A stretch of 9,791 bases of DNA from an uncultured Halioglobus sp. (GTDB lineage Bacteria; Pseudomonadota; Gammaproteobacteria; Pseudomonadales; Halieaceae). Below, piece after piece: positions 1 to 5,849 of the stretch. Within the stretch, counting starts at the first letter, position 1. Each line of letters opens with the position of its first letter. The notes beneath the pieces were generated by a model that worked only from the letters and a program-made list of their open reading frames with translations, was not told where the DNA came from and searched no databases. The stretch spans positions 1-9,791 of the forward strand of contig CAJQQW010000105.1 of the NCBI GenBank assembly GCA_905480565.1, in the 5' to 3' direction. The translations under genes and the position numbers were made by a program.

Positions 1-102
1 AATAGGGCAGCATGGTTGCGGGGTCTGGTTGTTTTCGAGGCCCGATTATACAGGCGATCACGTGCCATGATGGTAGCAAATTTATATAAACGGAGAACAG
101 GA

Positions 103-792
103 ATGTCACGACACTTTGGCAGGGCTCGTTTGCTGGCAATGATTTGCTTGTTTTGGGCTGTTGCGCCGCACGCTTACGCACAGGATTCTACGGCGTATGA
201 TCTTGTTAACACCACGACAAGCGATGTTATGGCGGTTGTTGTGGATGCGGAGCCATATGTCGATGAAGATCCGGAACGTTATTACTCCCAGATTCAGGTG
301 TTGCTGGATCCACTTGTAGATTTTCGCGGTTTTGCCCGCAAGGTGATGGGCCCCTACGCCAGCTCGGAGCGTTATCGTTCGCTGGATGAAGCCGGTCGCA
401 GCCAGCTGAGAGACCAGCTGGACAGCTTTACCGAGGCTATGCGGACCTCCCTTGTGCGTACTTACAGCAAAGGTTTGTTGGCCTTCGGTGGCTCAGACAT
501 CGAATTGGAGCAGCCGGACGAGGATGCCGCTGACAGTAAGCGTGTATCACTGCGCCAGCTGGTTTATGCCGACCGGGATACGCCCTATGAAATTCAATAC
601 CAGATGGGCCAGATGAAGTCTGGTGACTGGAAACTGATCAATGTCATTATCGAGAGCGTCAACCTGGGAGAGGTCTATCGGGACCAGTTCCTTGCGTCTG
701 CCCGCGAGCATGAGGGTGACCTGAGCAAGGTCATAGACAGCTGGGTCGTGGTGGTAGTGGATGTGGATGCGGAGACTGAATCCGGGGAGTAA
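103..792 (+). CDS. mlaC: MlaC, periplasmic phospholipid-binding carrier of the Mla pathway
   Basis: MlaC shuttles phospholipids through the periplasm between the outer-membrane MlaA complex and the inner-membrane MlaFEDB ABC transporter, keeping the outer leaflet asymmetric. The product is 229 aa, a normal family length. Residues 1-26 form a signal peptide (basic start, hydrophobic 10-21, AYA before Q27). Family landmarks are DFRGFARKVMG at about 73-83, the TYSKGLLAF segment at 120-128, and GDWKLINVIIESVNLGEVYRDQF at about 174-196, which corresponds to the conserved W-K-hydrophobic...YR-QF strand/helix. The ATG at 103 is chosen because GGAG lies 7 nt upstream (92-95) and it places the signal peptide at the N terminus; the frame stays open upstream to a TTG at 16 but that adds a non-signal-like extension. 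The tail is a run of five valines followed by an acidic stretch. mlaD would be expected upstream, but positions 1-102 show nothing I can identify. The mlaB gene that often follows is absent. Confidence 0.9.
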   Translation: MSRHFGRARLLAMICLFWAVAPHAYAQDSTAYDLVNTTTSDVMAVVVDAEPYVDEDPERYYSQIQVLLDPLVDFRGFARKVMGPYASSERYRSLDEAGRSQLRDQLDSFTEAMRTSLVRTYSKGLLAFGGSDIELEQPDEDAADSKRVSLRQLVYADRDTPYEIQYQMGQMKSGDWKLINVIIESVNLGEVYRDQFLASAREHEGDLSKVIDSWVVVVVDVDAETESGE

Positions 793-887
793 CCGCCGGG
801 GCTGGTCGCTATCCTCACGTATTTCCCCTAAACTGCGGCGTTTTTGGGTAGGCGTGTTGCTTGCGCGCCTGGCACCGGGAGTGATGT

Positions 888-1127
888 ATGGACGTCGACG
901 CAGTCAAGGCTCTGCTTGAAGATCAGCTGCAGGATTGTGAGTTTCATGTGCAGGGGGAGGGCAGCCACTACGATATCGCCGCTATCGGTGATGTATTTGA
1001 GGGCTTGCGGCCGGTGCAGAAACAGCAAGTGGTATATGCTGCGTTGAAAGACAGGATTGCCGACGGGTCTATACACGCCGTGAATATCCGAACCTATACA
1101 CCCGCCCAGTGGCGAGACCAATCCTGA
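888..1127 (+). CDS. ibaG: IbaG/YrbA, BolA-family protein
   Basis: Small BolA-fold protein of 79 aa. Family members pair with monothiol glutaredoxins through a bridging [2Fe-2S] cluster and act in iron-sulfur handling and envelope or acid stress. Seen in the sequence: the GEGSHYDI segment (23-30, with H27), the F-E-G-L-R-x-V-x-K-Q-Q-V-V-Y helix (about 37-50), the conserved IHAVNIRTYTPAQW C-terminal strand (62-75) with the family-invariant His at 63, and a Cys at 17. The start is fixed by GGGAG at 877-881, 6 nt before ATG. The neighbour mlaC is the standard partner of ibaG in gammaproteobacteria. The 95 nt between them (793-887) hold no gene, no clear terminator and no convincing promoter, so co-transcription with mlaC is likely. 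murA, the usual next gene, is not here. Confidence 0.9.
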   Translation: MDVDAVKALLEDQLQDCEFHVQGEGSHYDIAAIGDVFEGLRPVQKQQVVYAALKDRIADGSIHAVNIRTYTPAQWRDQS

Positions 1128-1128
1128 C

Positions 1129-1134
1129 AAGGAG
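1129..1134 (+). promoter_or_regulatory. Strong Shine-Dalgarno without an obvious full-length gene
   Basis: AAGGAG lies immediately after the ibaG stop. The next in-frame start at a good distance is TTG at 1144 (9-nt spacer), which opens only a 21-codon ORF; a GTG at 1137 is too close (2 nt) and leads to a stop after 11 codons. The position is where murA normally begins, so this may be the ribosome site of a lost murA or a site that loads ribosomes for coupled hisG translation. Confidence 0.5.
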
Positions 1135-1143
1135 CGGTGACGT

Positions 1144-1209
1144 TTGATCAGTCCCCGGTCGCAAGGGGTTGACGCGGGCCACAGCCGAACCGCACGGGTT
1201 TTAACATGA
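1144..1209 (+). CDS. Candidate 21-codon leader ORF coupled to hisG
   Basis: A TTG-initiated reading frame of 21 codons (begins M-I-S-P-R-S, ends A-R-V-L-T) preceded by AAGGAG at 9 nt. Its TGA (1207-1209) overlaps the hisG ATG (1206-1208) as ATGA, the classic arrangement for translational coupling. hisG itself has only a weak GGG upstream, and that GGG falls in a small AACC/GGTT hairpin (1188-1200). It contains a single His codon, so it is not a histidine attenuator peptide, and it does not resemble either end of MurA as I know it. It may be only a by-product of sequence contraction; no homology supports it as a protein. Confidence 0.25.
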   Translation: MISPRSQGVDAGHSRTARVLT

Positions 1210-1841
1210 GCGAACAACTAACAATCGCATTGACGAAGGGGCGCATCCTCAAAGAGACGCTGCCGCTGCTCGCGCGGGCAGGCATCGAGCCGTTGGAGGA
1301 TCTGTCATCCAGTCGCAAGCTACTGTTCCAGACCAGTCGGGAAGATGTCCGGCTGGTTATACTGCGTGGCACCGATGTGCCAACTTATGTGCGTCATGGT
1401 GCGGCGCAGGTGGGTGTGGTCGGAAAAGATATCCTGATGGAGCAGGGTGCCGAGGGCCTTTATGAGCCCCTCGACCTGGGTATTGCCGAGTGTCGACTGA
1501 TTACGGCGGCCAAAGTAGGCTGGACCCAGAAGAGCTCTCGTGTCCGCGTGGCGACCAAGTTTGTGCACATCGCGCGCGACTATTTTTCTCAGCAGGGCAT
1601 GCAGGTAGACCTCATCAAGCTTTACGGCGCGATGGAGCTAGCTCCGATTATGGATCTGGCGGATGTGATCGTAGACATAGTCGACACCGGCAATACCTTG
1701 CGCGCCAATGGCATGGAGCCCCTCGAGGAAATCGCGCGTATCAGCTCACGCCTGGTAGTCAACAAGGCCTCTTTGCGCTCCCGGCATGAGCAGATCAGCG
1801 CTGTGGTGGATGCCCTCGCGGCGGTCGTGCGAGGGGGCTGA
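1206..1841 (+). CDS. hisG: ATP phosphoribosyltransferase, short form (HisG-S)
   Basis: Catalyses the first step of histidine synthesis, condensing ATP and PRPP to phosphoribosyl-ATP. The 211-aa product carries only the two catalytic-lobe halves and stops where long-form enzymes continue into an ACT-like regulatory domain. Seen motifs: [18 protein letters not shown] at the N terminus (5-22), [19 protein letters not shown] (57-75), and the PRPP-binding loop [13 protein letters not shown] (157-169) behind [13 protein letters not shown]. In known short-form systems the partner HisZ, an HisRS-like subunit, is needed for full activity and feedback control; hisZ is not in this window. The ATG at 1206 matches the family N terminus but has a poor Shine-Dalgarno and overlaps an upstream mini-ORF. 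The downstream hisD begins 1 nt after the hisG stop, so the two are clearly one operon. Confidence 0.95.
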   Translation: MSEQLTIALTKGRILKETLPLLARAGIEPLEDLSSSRKLLFQTSREDVRLVILRGTDVPTYVRHGAAQVGVVGKDILMEQGAEGLYEPLDLGIAECRLITAAKVGWTQKSSRVRVATKFVHIARDYFSQQGMQVDLIKLYGAMELAPIMDLADVIVDIVDTGNTLRANGMEPLEEIARISSRLVVNKASLRSRHEQISAVVDALAAVVRGG

Positions 1842-1842
1842 C

Positions 1843-3150
1843 ATGCGACAACTCGATACGTCCGATGCGGACTTTGATGCCGCGCTCACGCGACTTACCT
1901 CGCGGGAAGAGGTGGACGGCGCTAGCGTTGATGAAACGGTTGCCGCCATTATCGCTGATGTTGCCCTTCGGGGTGATGCCGCGGTGCTGGAGTACACAGC
2001 ACGCTTTGATAATCTGCAGGTTGACTGCGTTGCGACTCTGGAGGTGAGCCGGGAGCGAATGGCGGAGGCCTTGAGCCATATCGAGATCGCCCAGCGAGAA
2101 GCCCTGGAGTACGCTGCGCAGAGAATCCGCGATTTTCATGAGCGCCAGCTGCAACAGAGCTGGCAGTACGAGGATGCATTGGGCAACGTGTTGGGCCAGA
2201 GGGTTACTGCTTTGGCTCGTGTCGGGATCTATGTGCCCGGAGGTAAGGCCAGTTACCCCTCCTCCGTGCTGATGAATGCCCTGCCGGCAAAAGTGGCGGG
2301 GGTTGGGGAAGTTGTCATGGTCGTACCCGCCCCGGGGGGCGATGTCAGCGACCTCGTGCTGGCTGCGGCGGCGGTAGCAGGGGTCGACAGAGTGTTTACA
2401 CTGGGGGGTGCACAGGCCATCGCAGCGCTTGCGTTGGGTACCGAAACGCTGCCCGCAGTGGACAAAATTGTGGGCCCCGGCAATATTTATGTGGCCACGG
2501 CAAAGCGCCAGGTGTTCGGTCGCGTCGGCATTGATATGGAGGCAGGCCCCTCAGAAATTCTCATTATCGCTGACGGTAGCACCGATCCCGACTGGGTGGT
2601 TATGGATTTGTTTTCCCAGGCTGAACATGATGAAAATGCCCAGTGCATCCTGCTCTGCCCCGACCACACCTACCTCGCCGCGGTGCGGGCGGGAATCGAG
2701 CGTCTGCTCCCTACCATGGAGCGGGCGGATATTATCGGCGTCTCGCTAAGAGAGCGTGGTGCCATGATCGTTACCCGTGACCTGGCGGAGGCGGCTGCGG
2801 TCAGTAACCTGATTGCGCCCGAGCATCTCGAGCTTTCAGTCGAAGACCCGGAAGCCCTGCTGCCGCAGATAGAGCATGCCGGGGCTATTTTTATGGGGCC
2901 TTATACCTCAGAGGCGCTGGGCGATTACTGCGCCGGTCCCAATCACGTGTTGCCCACGGCAGGCGGGTCGCGCTTCAGTTCGCCCCTGGGTGTGTATGAT
3001 TTCCAGAAGCGCAGTTCGTTGATCAGGTGCAGTCAGCAGGGTGTGCAGGAGTTGGGTGCTATGGCGTCGGTGCTGGCCCGTGGCGAATCGCTCACGGCGC
3101 ATGCCCGCAGTGCAGAGATGCGCCTGACGGACAAGAAGCCGGCGAAATAG
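1843..3150 (+). CDS. hisD: Histidinol dehydrogenase
   Basis: Carries out the last two steps of histidine synthesis, oxidising L-histidinol through the aldehyde to L-histidine with two NAD+, using a bound Zn2+. At 435 aa it is full length. Active-site residues are all in place when compared with the E. coli enzyme: Zn ligands Q259 and H262 ([10 protein letters not shown]), D361 ([10 protein letters not shown]) and H420 ([10 protein letters not shown]), general base pair E327-H328 (IAPEHLEL), and H368. The family signature [11 protein letters not shown] is at 229-239, and [11 protein letters not shown] at 211-221. The ATG at 1843 is preferred over an in-frame GTG-type start near 1786 because GAGGGGG (1831-1837) sits 5 nt upstream and the protein then starts like the family; the upstream alternative would lie inside hisG. 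hisC, which follows in Pseudomonas, is absent, and the operon ends at a terminator. Confidence 0.97.
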   Translation: MRQLDTSDADFDAALTRLTSREEVDGASVDETVAAIIADVALRGDAAVLEYTARFDNLQVDCVATLEVSRERMAEALSHIEIAQREALEYAAQRIRDFHERQLQQSWQYEDALGNVLGQRVTALARVGIYVPGGKASYPSSVLMNALPAKVAGVGEVVMVVPAPGGDVSDLVLAAAAVAGVDRVFTLGGAQAIAALALGTETLPAVDKIVGPGNIYVATAKRQVFGRVGIDMEAGPSEILIIADGSTDPDWVVMDLFSQAEHDENAQCILLCPDHTYLAAVRAGIERLLPTMERADIIGVSLRERGAMIVTRDLAEAAAVSNLIAPEHLELSVEDPEALLPQIEHAGAIFMGPYTSEALGDYCAGPNHVLPTAGGSRFSSPLGVYDFQKRSSLIRCSQQGVQELGAMASVLARGESLTAHARSAEMRLTDKKPAK

Positions 3151-3174
3151 CGCGTCGTATCGTCTCCCGCCGAG

Positions 3175-3207
3175 CCGCACCCGCGGTGGTCTATCGGGTG
3201 CGGTTTT
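3175..3207 (+). terminator. Rho-independent terminator of the hisG-hisD operon
   Basis: A perfect 9-bp GC-rich stem, CCGCACCCG (3175-3183) with CGGGTGCGG (3195-3203), encloses an 11-nt loop and is followed by TTTT (3204-3207) then A-T. It starts 24 nt after the hisD stop. There is no A-run on its left side, so it should terminate only + strand transcripts; degS, which converges on it, gets no matching U-tract. Confidence 0.8.
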
Positions 3208-3211
3208 ATCG

Positions 3212-4300
3212 TCACTGCCTCGGTTGATTCAGCACACCTACCACGGCCTGCAGCTCCAGACTCTGGCGTTCCCGTTGCACGCTGATAGCCACCGAGTCGC
3301 CCGGTTTGAGCATGGCTATGCGATGGCTGGTCAATCGTGCGTCCCGCACGGGTTCGTTGTCGATATGCGTGATCAAATCTCCCGCCTGCATTCCGGCTTT
3401 TTGTGCGGGACTGTCCGGGGCGACTGAGGCGACCAGCAGGGCCTGGCCCTGTTGATTCATGGCGACCGGTTCTGCGCTGACTCCAAGCCAGCCGCGAATG
3501 ACTGAGCCATACTGAATCAGGTCCTCCATAACGTAGAGGGCTTGATTGACCGGTATGGCGAGGCTTATACCGATGCCTGTAGACGCATTGCGAGTGCGGC
3601 CTTCGGCCGTGTAGATGAGGGTGTTAATCCCCAGAAGCCGGCCTTGAGTGTCGATTAATGCGCCGCCCGAGTTACCCAGGTGAATCACCGCGTCGGTCTG
3701 GATATAGTCTTCGTAGATATCGGACTGCAGGCCAAACCGGCCCAGGGCCGAAATAATGCCCTGGGAGACGGTGTGCCTGAACCCCAGTGGATTGCCGATC
3801 GCCAACACCACATCGCCCACGCGAGCCATCTGGGCATCGCCCAGGTTGATGGCTTGCAAATCGGGCAGCTCTACCCGCAGTACGGCAAGATCGGTCGCCA
3901 TATCAGTGCCGACTACGGAGGCGTTTGCGGATCGCCCGTCATTCAGCATCACCTGTATGGCATCCGCGCCGTCTATGACATGATTATTGGTCAGAATATG
4001 CCCCTGCTCGGTCATTATGACGCCTGATCCCAGCGAGCGTTCTACGCGCCCGCGTCGGGAGGGGCGCAAACCAGGCCGGTTGAGGCGACGGTCATTGAGC
4101 AGGGGGTTGCTACGCTGCCTTATCAGTTTGGCGGTATAGATGTTTACCACGGCGGGAGCAGCGGCCTCCACGGCCGCAGAATAACTGACTGGTCCCGCCC
4201 GTGCGGGTGCGACGGGCAGGACCCAGCGATCCAGTATCAGGAGTGCTGCAAGGAGGCCGGCAATGGCTGGCCACAGAAAGTCTGTCAGTATCTGTTTCAT
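3212..4300 (-). CDS. degS: DegS/AlgW-type membrane-anchored serine endoprotease
   Basis: Site-1 protease of the envelope stress pathway: it senses misfolded outer-membrane protein C termini through a PDZ domain and cleaves the anti-sigma factor RseA/MucA to release sigma-E/AlgU. The 362-aa product has one N-terminal membrane anchor (about 8-23) and no cleavage site, a trypsin-like domain with triad H107 (TNNHVI), D137 (TDLAVL) and S211 (GNSGGAL), and one C-terminal PDZ domain (about 268-355; GWLGV, then SPAQKAGMQAGDLI). A single PDZ and uncleaved anchor favour DegS/AlgW over the two-PDZ DegP/DegQ. Oddities: the loop before the catalytic Ser reads IHLGNSGG (H207, L208), where DegQ/AlgW usually has INPGNSGG and E. 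coli DegS INHGNSGG; residues 61-88 are arginine-rich (ten Arg). No Shine-Dalgarno precedes the ATG. It is convergent with hisD and divergent from nif3. Confidence 0.93.
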   Translation of the reverse strand: MKQILTDFLWPAIAGLLAALLILDRWVLPVAPARAGPVSYSAAVEAAAPAVVNIYTAKLIRQRSNPLLNDRRLNRPGLRPSRRGRVERSLGSGVIMTEQGHILTNNHVIDGADAIQVMLNDGRSANASVVGTDMATDLAVLRVELPDLQAINLGDAQMARVGDVVLAIGNPLGFRHTVSQGIISALGRFGLQSDIYEDYIQTDAVIHLGNSGGALIDTQGRLLGINTLIYTAEGRTRNASTGIGISLAIPVNQALYVMEDLIQYGSVIRGWLGVSAEPVAMNQQGQALLVASVAPDSPAQKAGMQAGDLITHIDNEPVRDARLTSHRIAMLKPGDSVAISVQRERQSLELQAVVGVLNQPRQ

Positions 4301-4327
4301 GAGGGACCGGGTGAGGTTTGCAGAGGC

Positions 4328-4340
4328 ATTGTATAGTATA
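4328..4340 (-). promoter_or_regulatory. degS: Possible degS promoter -10 region
   Basis: Reading the - strand, this AT-rich island in the divergent degS/nif3 spacer contains overlapping -10-like hexamers: TATACT (4340-4335), TATACA (4335-4330) and TACAAT (4333-4328). A start about 6-8 nt further would give a 5' leader of roughly 20-30 nt before the degS ATG. No convincing -35 is present at the right distance, so this is a weak prediction. Confidence 0.3.
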
Positions 4341-4377
4341 GCGATCCGCGCATGTTACGCAGTCGTATTGTCAGCGC

Positions 4378-4383
4378 TATAAT
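4378..4383 (+). promoter_or_regulatory. Consensus -10 hexamer overlapping the nif3 start
   Basis: A perfect TATAAT lies 10 nt before the preferred nif3 ATG (4394) and overlaps an alternative in-frame ATG at 4382. At the 17-bp spacing the -35 position reads TTACGC, a poor match to TTGACA. If used, transcription would begin at about 4390, making an almost leaderless mRNA. Confidence 0.4.
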
Positions 4384-4393
4384 GGAAAAAACT

Positions 4394-5161
4394 ATGAGCG
4401 TAGATCTCCGGGAGCTACATCAGTATCTGGATCATTGCCTGCGGCCCGACCGGTTTCAGGATTACTGCCCCAATGGTCTGCAGGTCGAGGGTCGGCCTGT
4501 TGTAAGCAAGCTCGTCACGGGGGTGACCGCCTGCCAGCGATTGATAGACGAGGCAACGGCATGGGGTGCCGACGCCCTGCTGGTGCACCATGGGTACTTC
4601 TGGCGCTCCGAGGCGCCTGAGGTGGTGGGCATGAAGAAGCGCCGCCTTGCAGCTTTGTTGCAACAGGACCTGAGCTTACTGGCGTATCACCTGCCGCTGG
4701 ACGCGCACCCGCGCATGGGTAATAACGCGTGCCTTGGTCGTCTTATGGGCATTGCCAATGAGGATCAGGAGCCACTGCAGCCGGGCGTGAGCGACAGTGT
4801 AGGCAATATTGCGACGCTTGCCCGCGTCGAAAGTGCGGGGGAGTTTGTCTCACGCATAGAGGGTTTTACAGGCCGGCAGGCGTTGCATGTTGGCGACGCT
4901 GTGGCACCGGTCCGGCGCATTGCGTGGTGCACTGGAGCTGCCCAGAGTTACCTGGAGGCCGCGGTAGCGGCGGGAGCAGACCTGTTTGTAACCGGTGAGG
5001 TGTCCGAGTCCACTGTGCATATCGCGCGAGAAGAGAGTATTCACTTTGTCGCAGCGGGCCATCATGCCACTGAGCGCTACGGCGTACAGGCCCTGGGTGA
5101 GCATTTGCAGGAGCATTTCGGTTTGCAGCACCGGTTTATCGATATCGATAACCCGGTGTAG
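4394..5161 (+). CDS. NIF3/YbgI-family dinuclear metal-binding protein
   Basis: Member of the NIF3-like family (E. coli YbgI), ring-shaped hexamers with a dinuclear metal centre; the physiological substrate is not settled, and the family is often annotated as GTP cyclohydrolase 1 type 2-like, which should not be taken literally. At 255 aa from this start it has the usual length for short, insertion-free members. The metal ligands line up with YbgI: H65-H66 (LLVHHGYFW), D103 (YHLPLDAHP), H223 and E227 (AGHHATERYG). The N terminus LHQYLDHCLRPDRFQDYCPNGLQVEG is typical. The start at 4394 gives the family N terminus; in-frame ATGs at 4352 and 4382 would add residues not usual for the family. There is no real Shine-Dalgarno, only GGA. 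The 3' end encodes IDIDNPV inside a 30-bp palindrome, and the stop is 5 nt from the convergent zapG stop. Confidence 0.9.
   Translation: MSVDLRELHQYLDHCLRPDRFQDYCPNGLQVEGRPVVSKLVTGVTACQRLIDEATAWGADALLVHHGYFWRSEAPEVVGMKKRRLAALLQQDLSLLAYHLPLDAHPRMGNNACLGRLMGIANEDQEPLQPGVSDSVGNIATLARVESAGEFVSRIEGFTGRQALHVGDAVAPVRRIAWCTGAAQSYLEAAVAAGADLFVTGEVSESTVHIAREESIHFVAAGHHATERYGVQALGEHLQEHFGLQHRFIDIDNPV
5129..5158. repeat. Near-perfect 30-bp palindrome at the nif3 3' end
   Basis: Two 15-nt arms (5129-5143 and 5144-5158) are reverse complements with no spacer and one mismatched pair (T5135 opposite C5152). The outer arms are CACCGG/CCGGTG and the core is TTATCGATATCGATAA. It lies in the last codons of nif3, just before both convergent stops. 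As RNA it folds into a long hairpin on either strand. On the + strand a T6 run follows at 5175-5180, 16 nt after the stem, too far for a textbook terminator; on the - strand there is no U-tract. Confidence 0.85.
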
Positions 5162-5166
5162 GGGGA

Positions 5167-5643
5167 TCAGCCGATTTTTTGCGGTTCGTCCTCACTGGCA
5201 GCGCGCTCAAAGCCAAATTCTTCATTCAGCATGCCCTTTTCATCAGGGGAGGTTTTCGGAGCGTAGTCCAGGGGAGGTTGCGTTGTTGCGAGCTTACCCG
5301 GAATCTCAGCGGTTTCGCCGCCATTCCCGGCTCGTTCGAGCGGCAGCGGTCCCGCGCCCTGACACAGATTTAAGGCGCCCTGAGCGAGGTGGTTGTGCAC
5401 CTCGCGGTAGCTTTCCGTGAGCCCATTGAGCATTTGTGCGGTCTGGTTGAAGTGCTCGACCACGTCATCCTCATAGGCTTTTTTGTCCTGCATCACCTGG
5501 TCAAGTTTAAGGGCCAACTCGCGATTTTTTTTCGCATCGTCAGTGGTGCTGCGACTGAGTGCCCAGCCAAGCAGGGCGCCAATGACCGTCATTGCAGCGC
5601 CCACAGCCAGCAGTATTTCCAGGCTGTATCCGGATGATTCCAC
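5167..5643 (-). CDS. zapG: ZapG/YhcB, DUF1043 inner-membrane division/envelope protein
   Basis: Inner-membrane protein tied to cell division and envelope synthesis in E. coli. The 158-aa product has one N-terminal transmembrane helix (about 8-30, LEILLAVGAAMTVIGALLGWAL), a charged helical segment (about 36-66) likely to be coiled coil, the conserved DUF1043 block HFNQTAQMLNGLTESYREVHNHLAQGA (64-90), and a low-complexity C-terminal tail that ends in a Pro/Asp-rich LDYAPK region and acidic residues, as in the family. I choose a GTG start at 5643: GAGGAA (5655-5650) stands 6 nt upstream and this places the membrane helix at the N terminus, whereas the open frame continues upstream to an ATG at 5790 with a composition that is not protein-like. 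The divergent zapE next to it is the same arrangement as in E. coli. Confidence 0.87.
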   Translation of the reverse strand: MESSGYSLEILLAVGAAMTVIGALLGWALSRSTTDDAKKNRELALKLDQVMQDKKAYEDDVVEHFNQTAQMLNGLTESYREVHNHLAQGALNLCQGAGPLPLERAGNGGETAEIPGKLATTQPPLDYAPKTSPDEKGMLNEEFGFERAASEDEPQKIG

Positions 5644-5677
5644 AAACAGTTCCTCGCAGTTAATTATCAGCGCCGGC

Positions 5678-5683
5678 AGTATA
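5678..5683 (-). promoter_or_regulatory. zapG: Candidate -10 of the zapG promoter
   Basis: TATACT on the - strand, about 35 nt before the zapG GTG start, would give a leader near 28 nt. The -35 position at 16-17 bp (ACAGCC/CAGCCA) is a poor match. The surrounding divergent spacer between zapG and zapE (5644-5849, 206 nt) holds no gene I can support; no clear zapE promoter could be picked out in it. Confidence 0.35.
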
Positions 5684-5849
5684 CCCCTATTGTTGTGTTG
5701 GCTGTAGCGCTGTGGTGATGGGTTTTCGTAAAACCGGTCGTGCCGCTGCTCCTGCCGAGGCGTTGTGCAGGGCGTGGCGTTGCAAACCACGGGTGCGGAT
5801 GGTTAAAGTGTTCGGCTCGACGATACCTCCGAAAATGGATTTGCTCTAC

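Noticed and set aside
1..102. End of mlaD or a promoter upstream of mlaC
   Set aside because: None of the three + frames matches the MlaD C terminus as I know it, and the TATACA at 47-52 has no -35 at a workable distance.
240..774. A 13-nt direct repeat in mlaC (240-252 and 762-774), each coding for VDAE
   Set aside because: Short, in frame and explained by two valine/acid-rich segments; no sign of a duplication beyond it.
1128..1205. Histidine attenuator ahead of hisG
   Set aside because: The mini-ORF has one His codon only, and there is no terminator stem followed by a T-run before hisG.
828..1217. A 129-codon open frame on the - strand over ibaG and the hisG start
   Set aside because: Antisense shadow of ibaG with no family resemblance; it was tested as a possible remnant in the murA slot and does not fit.
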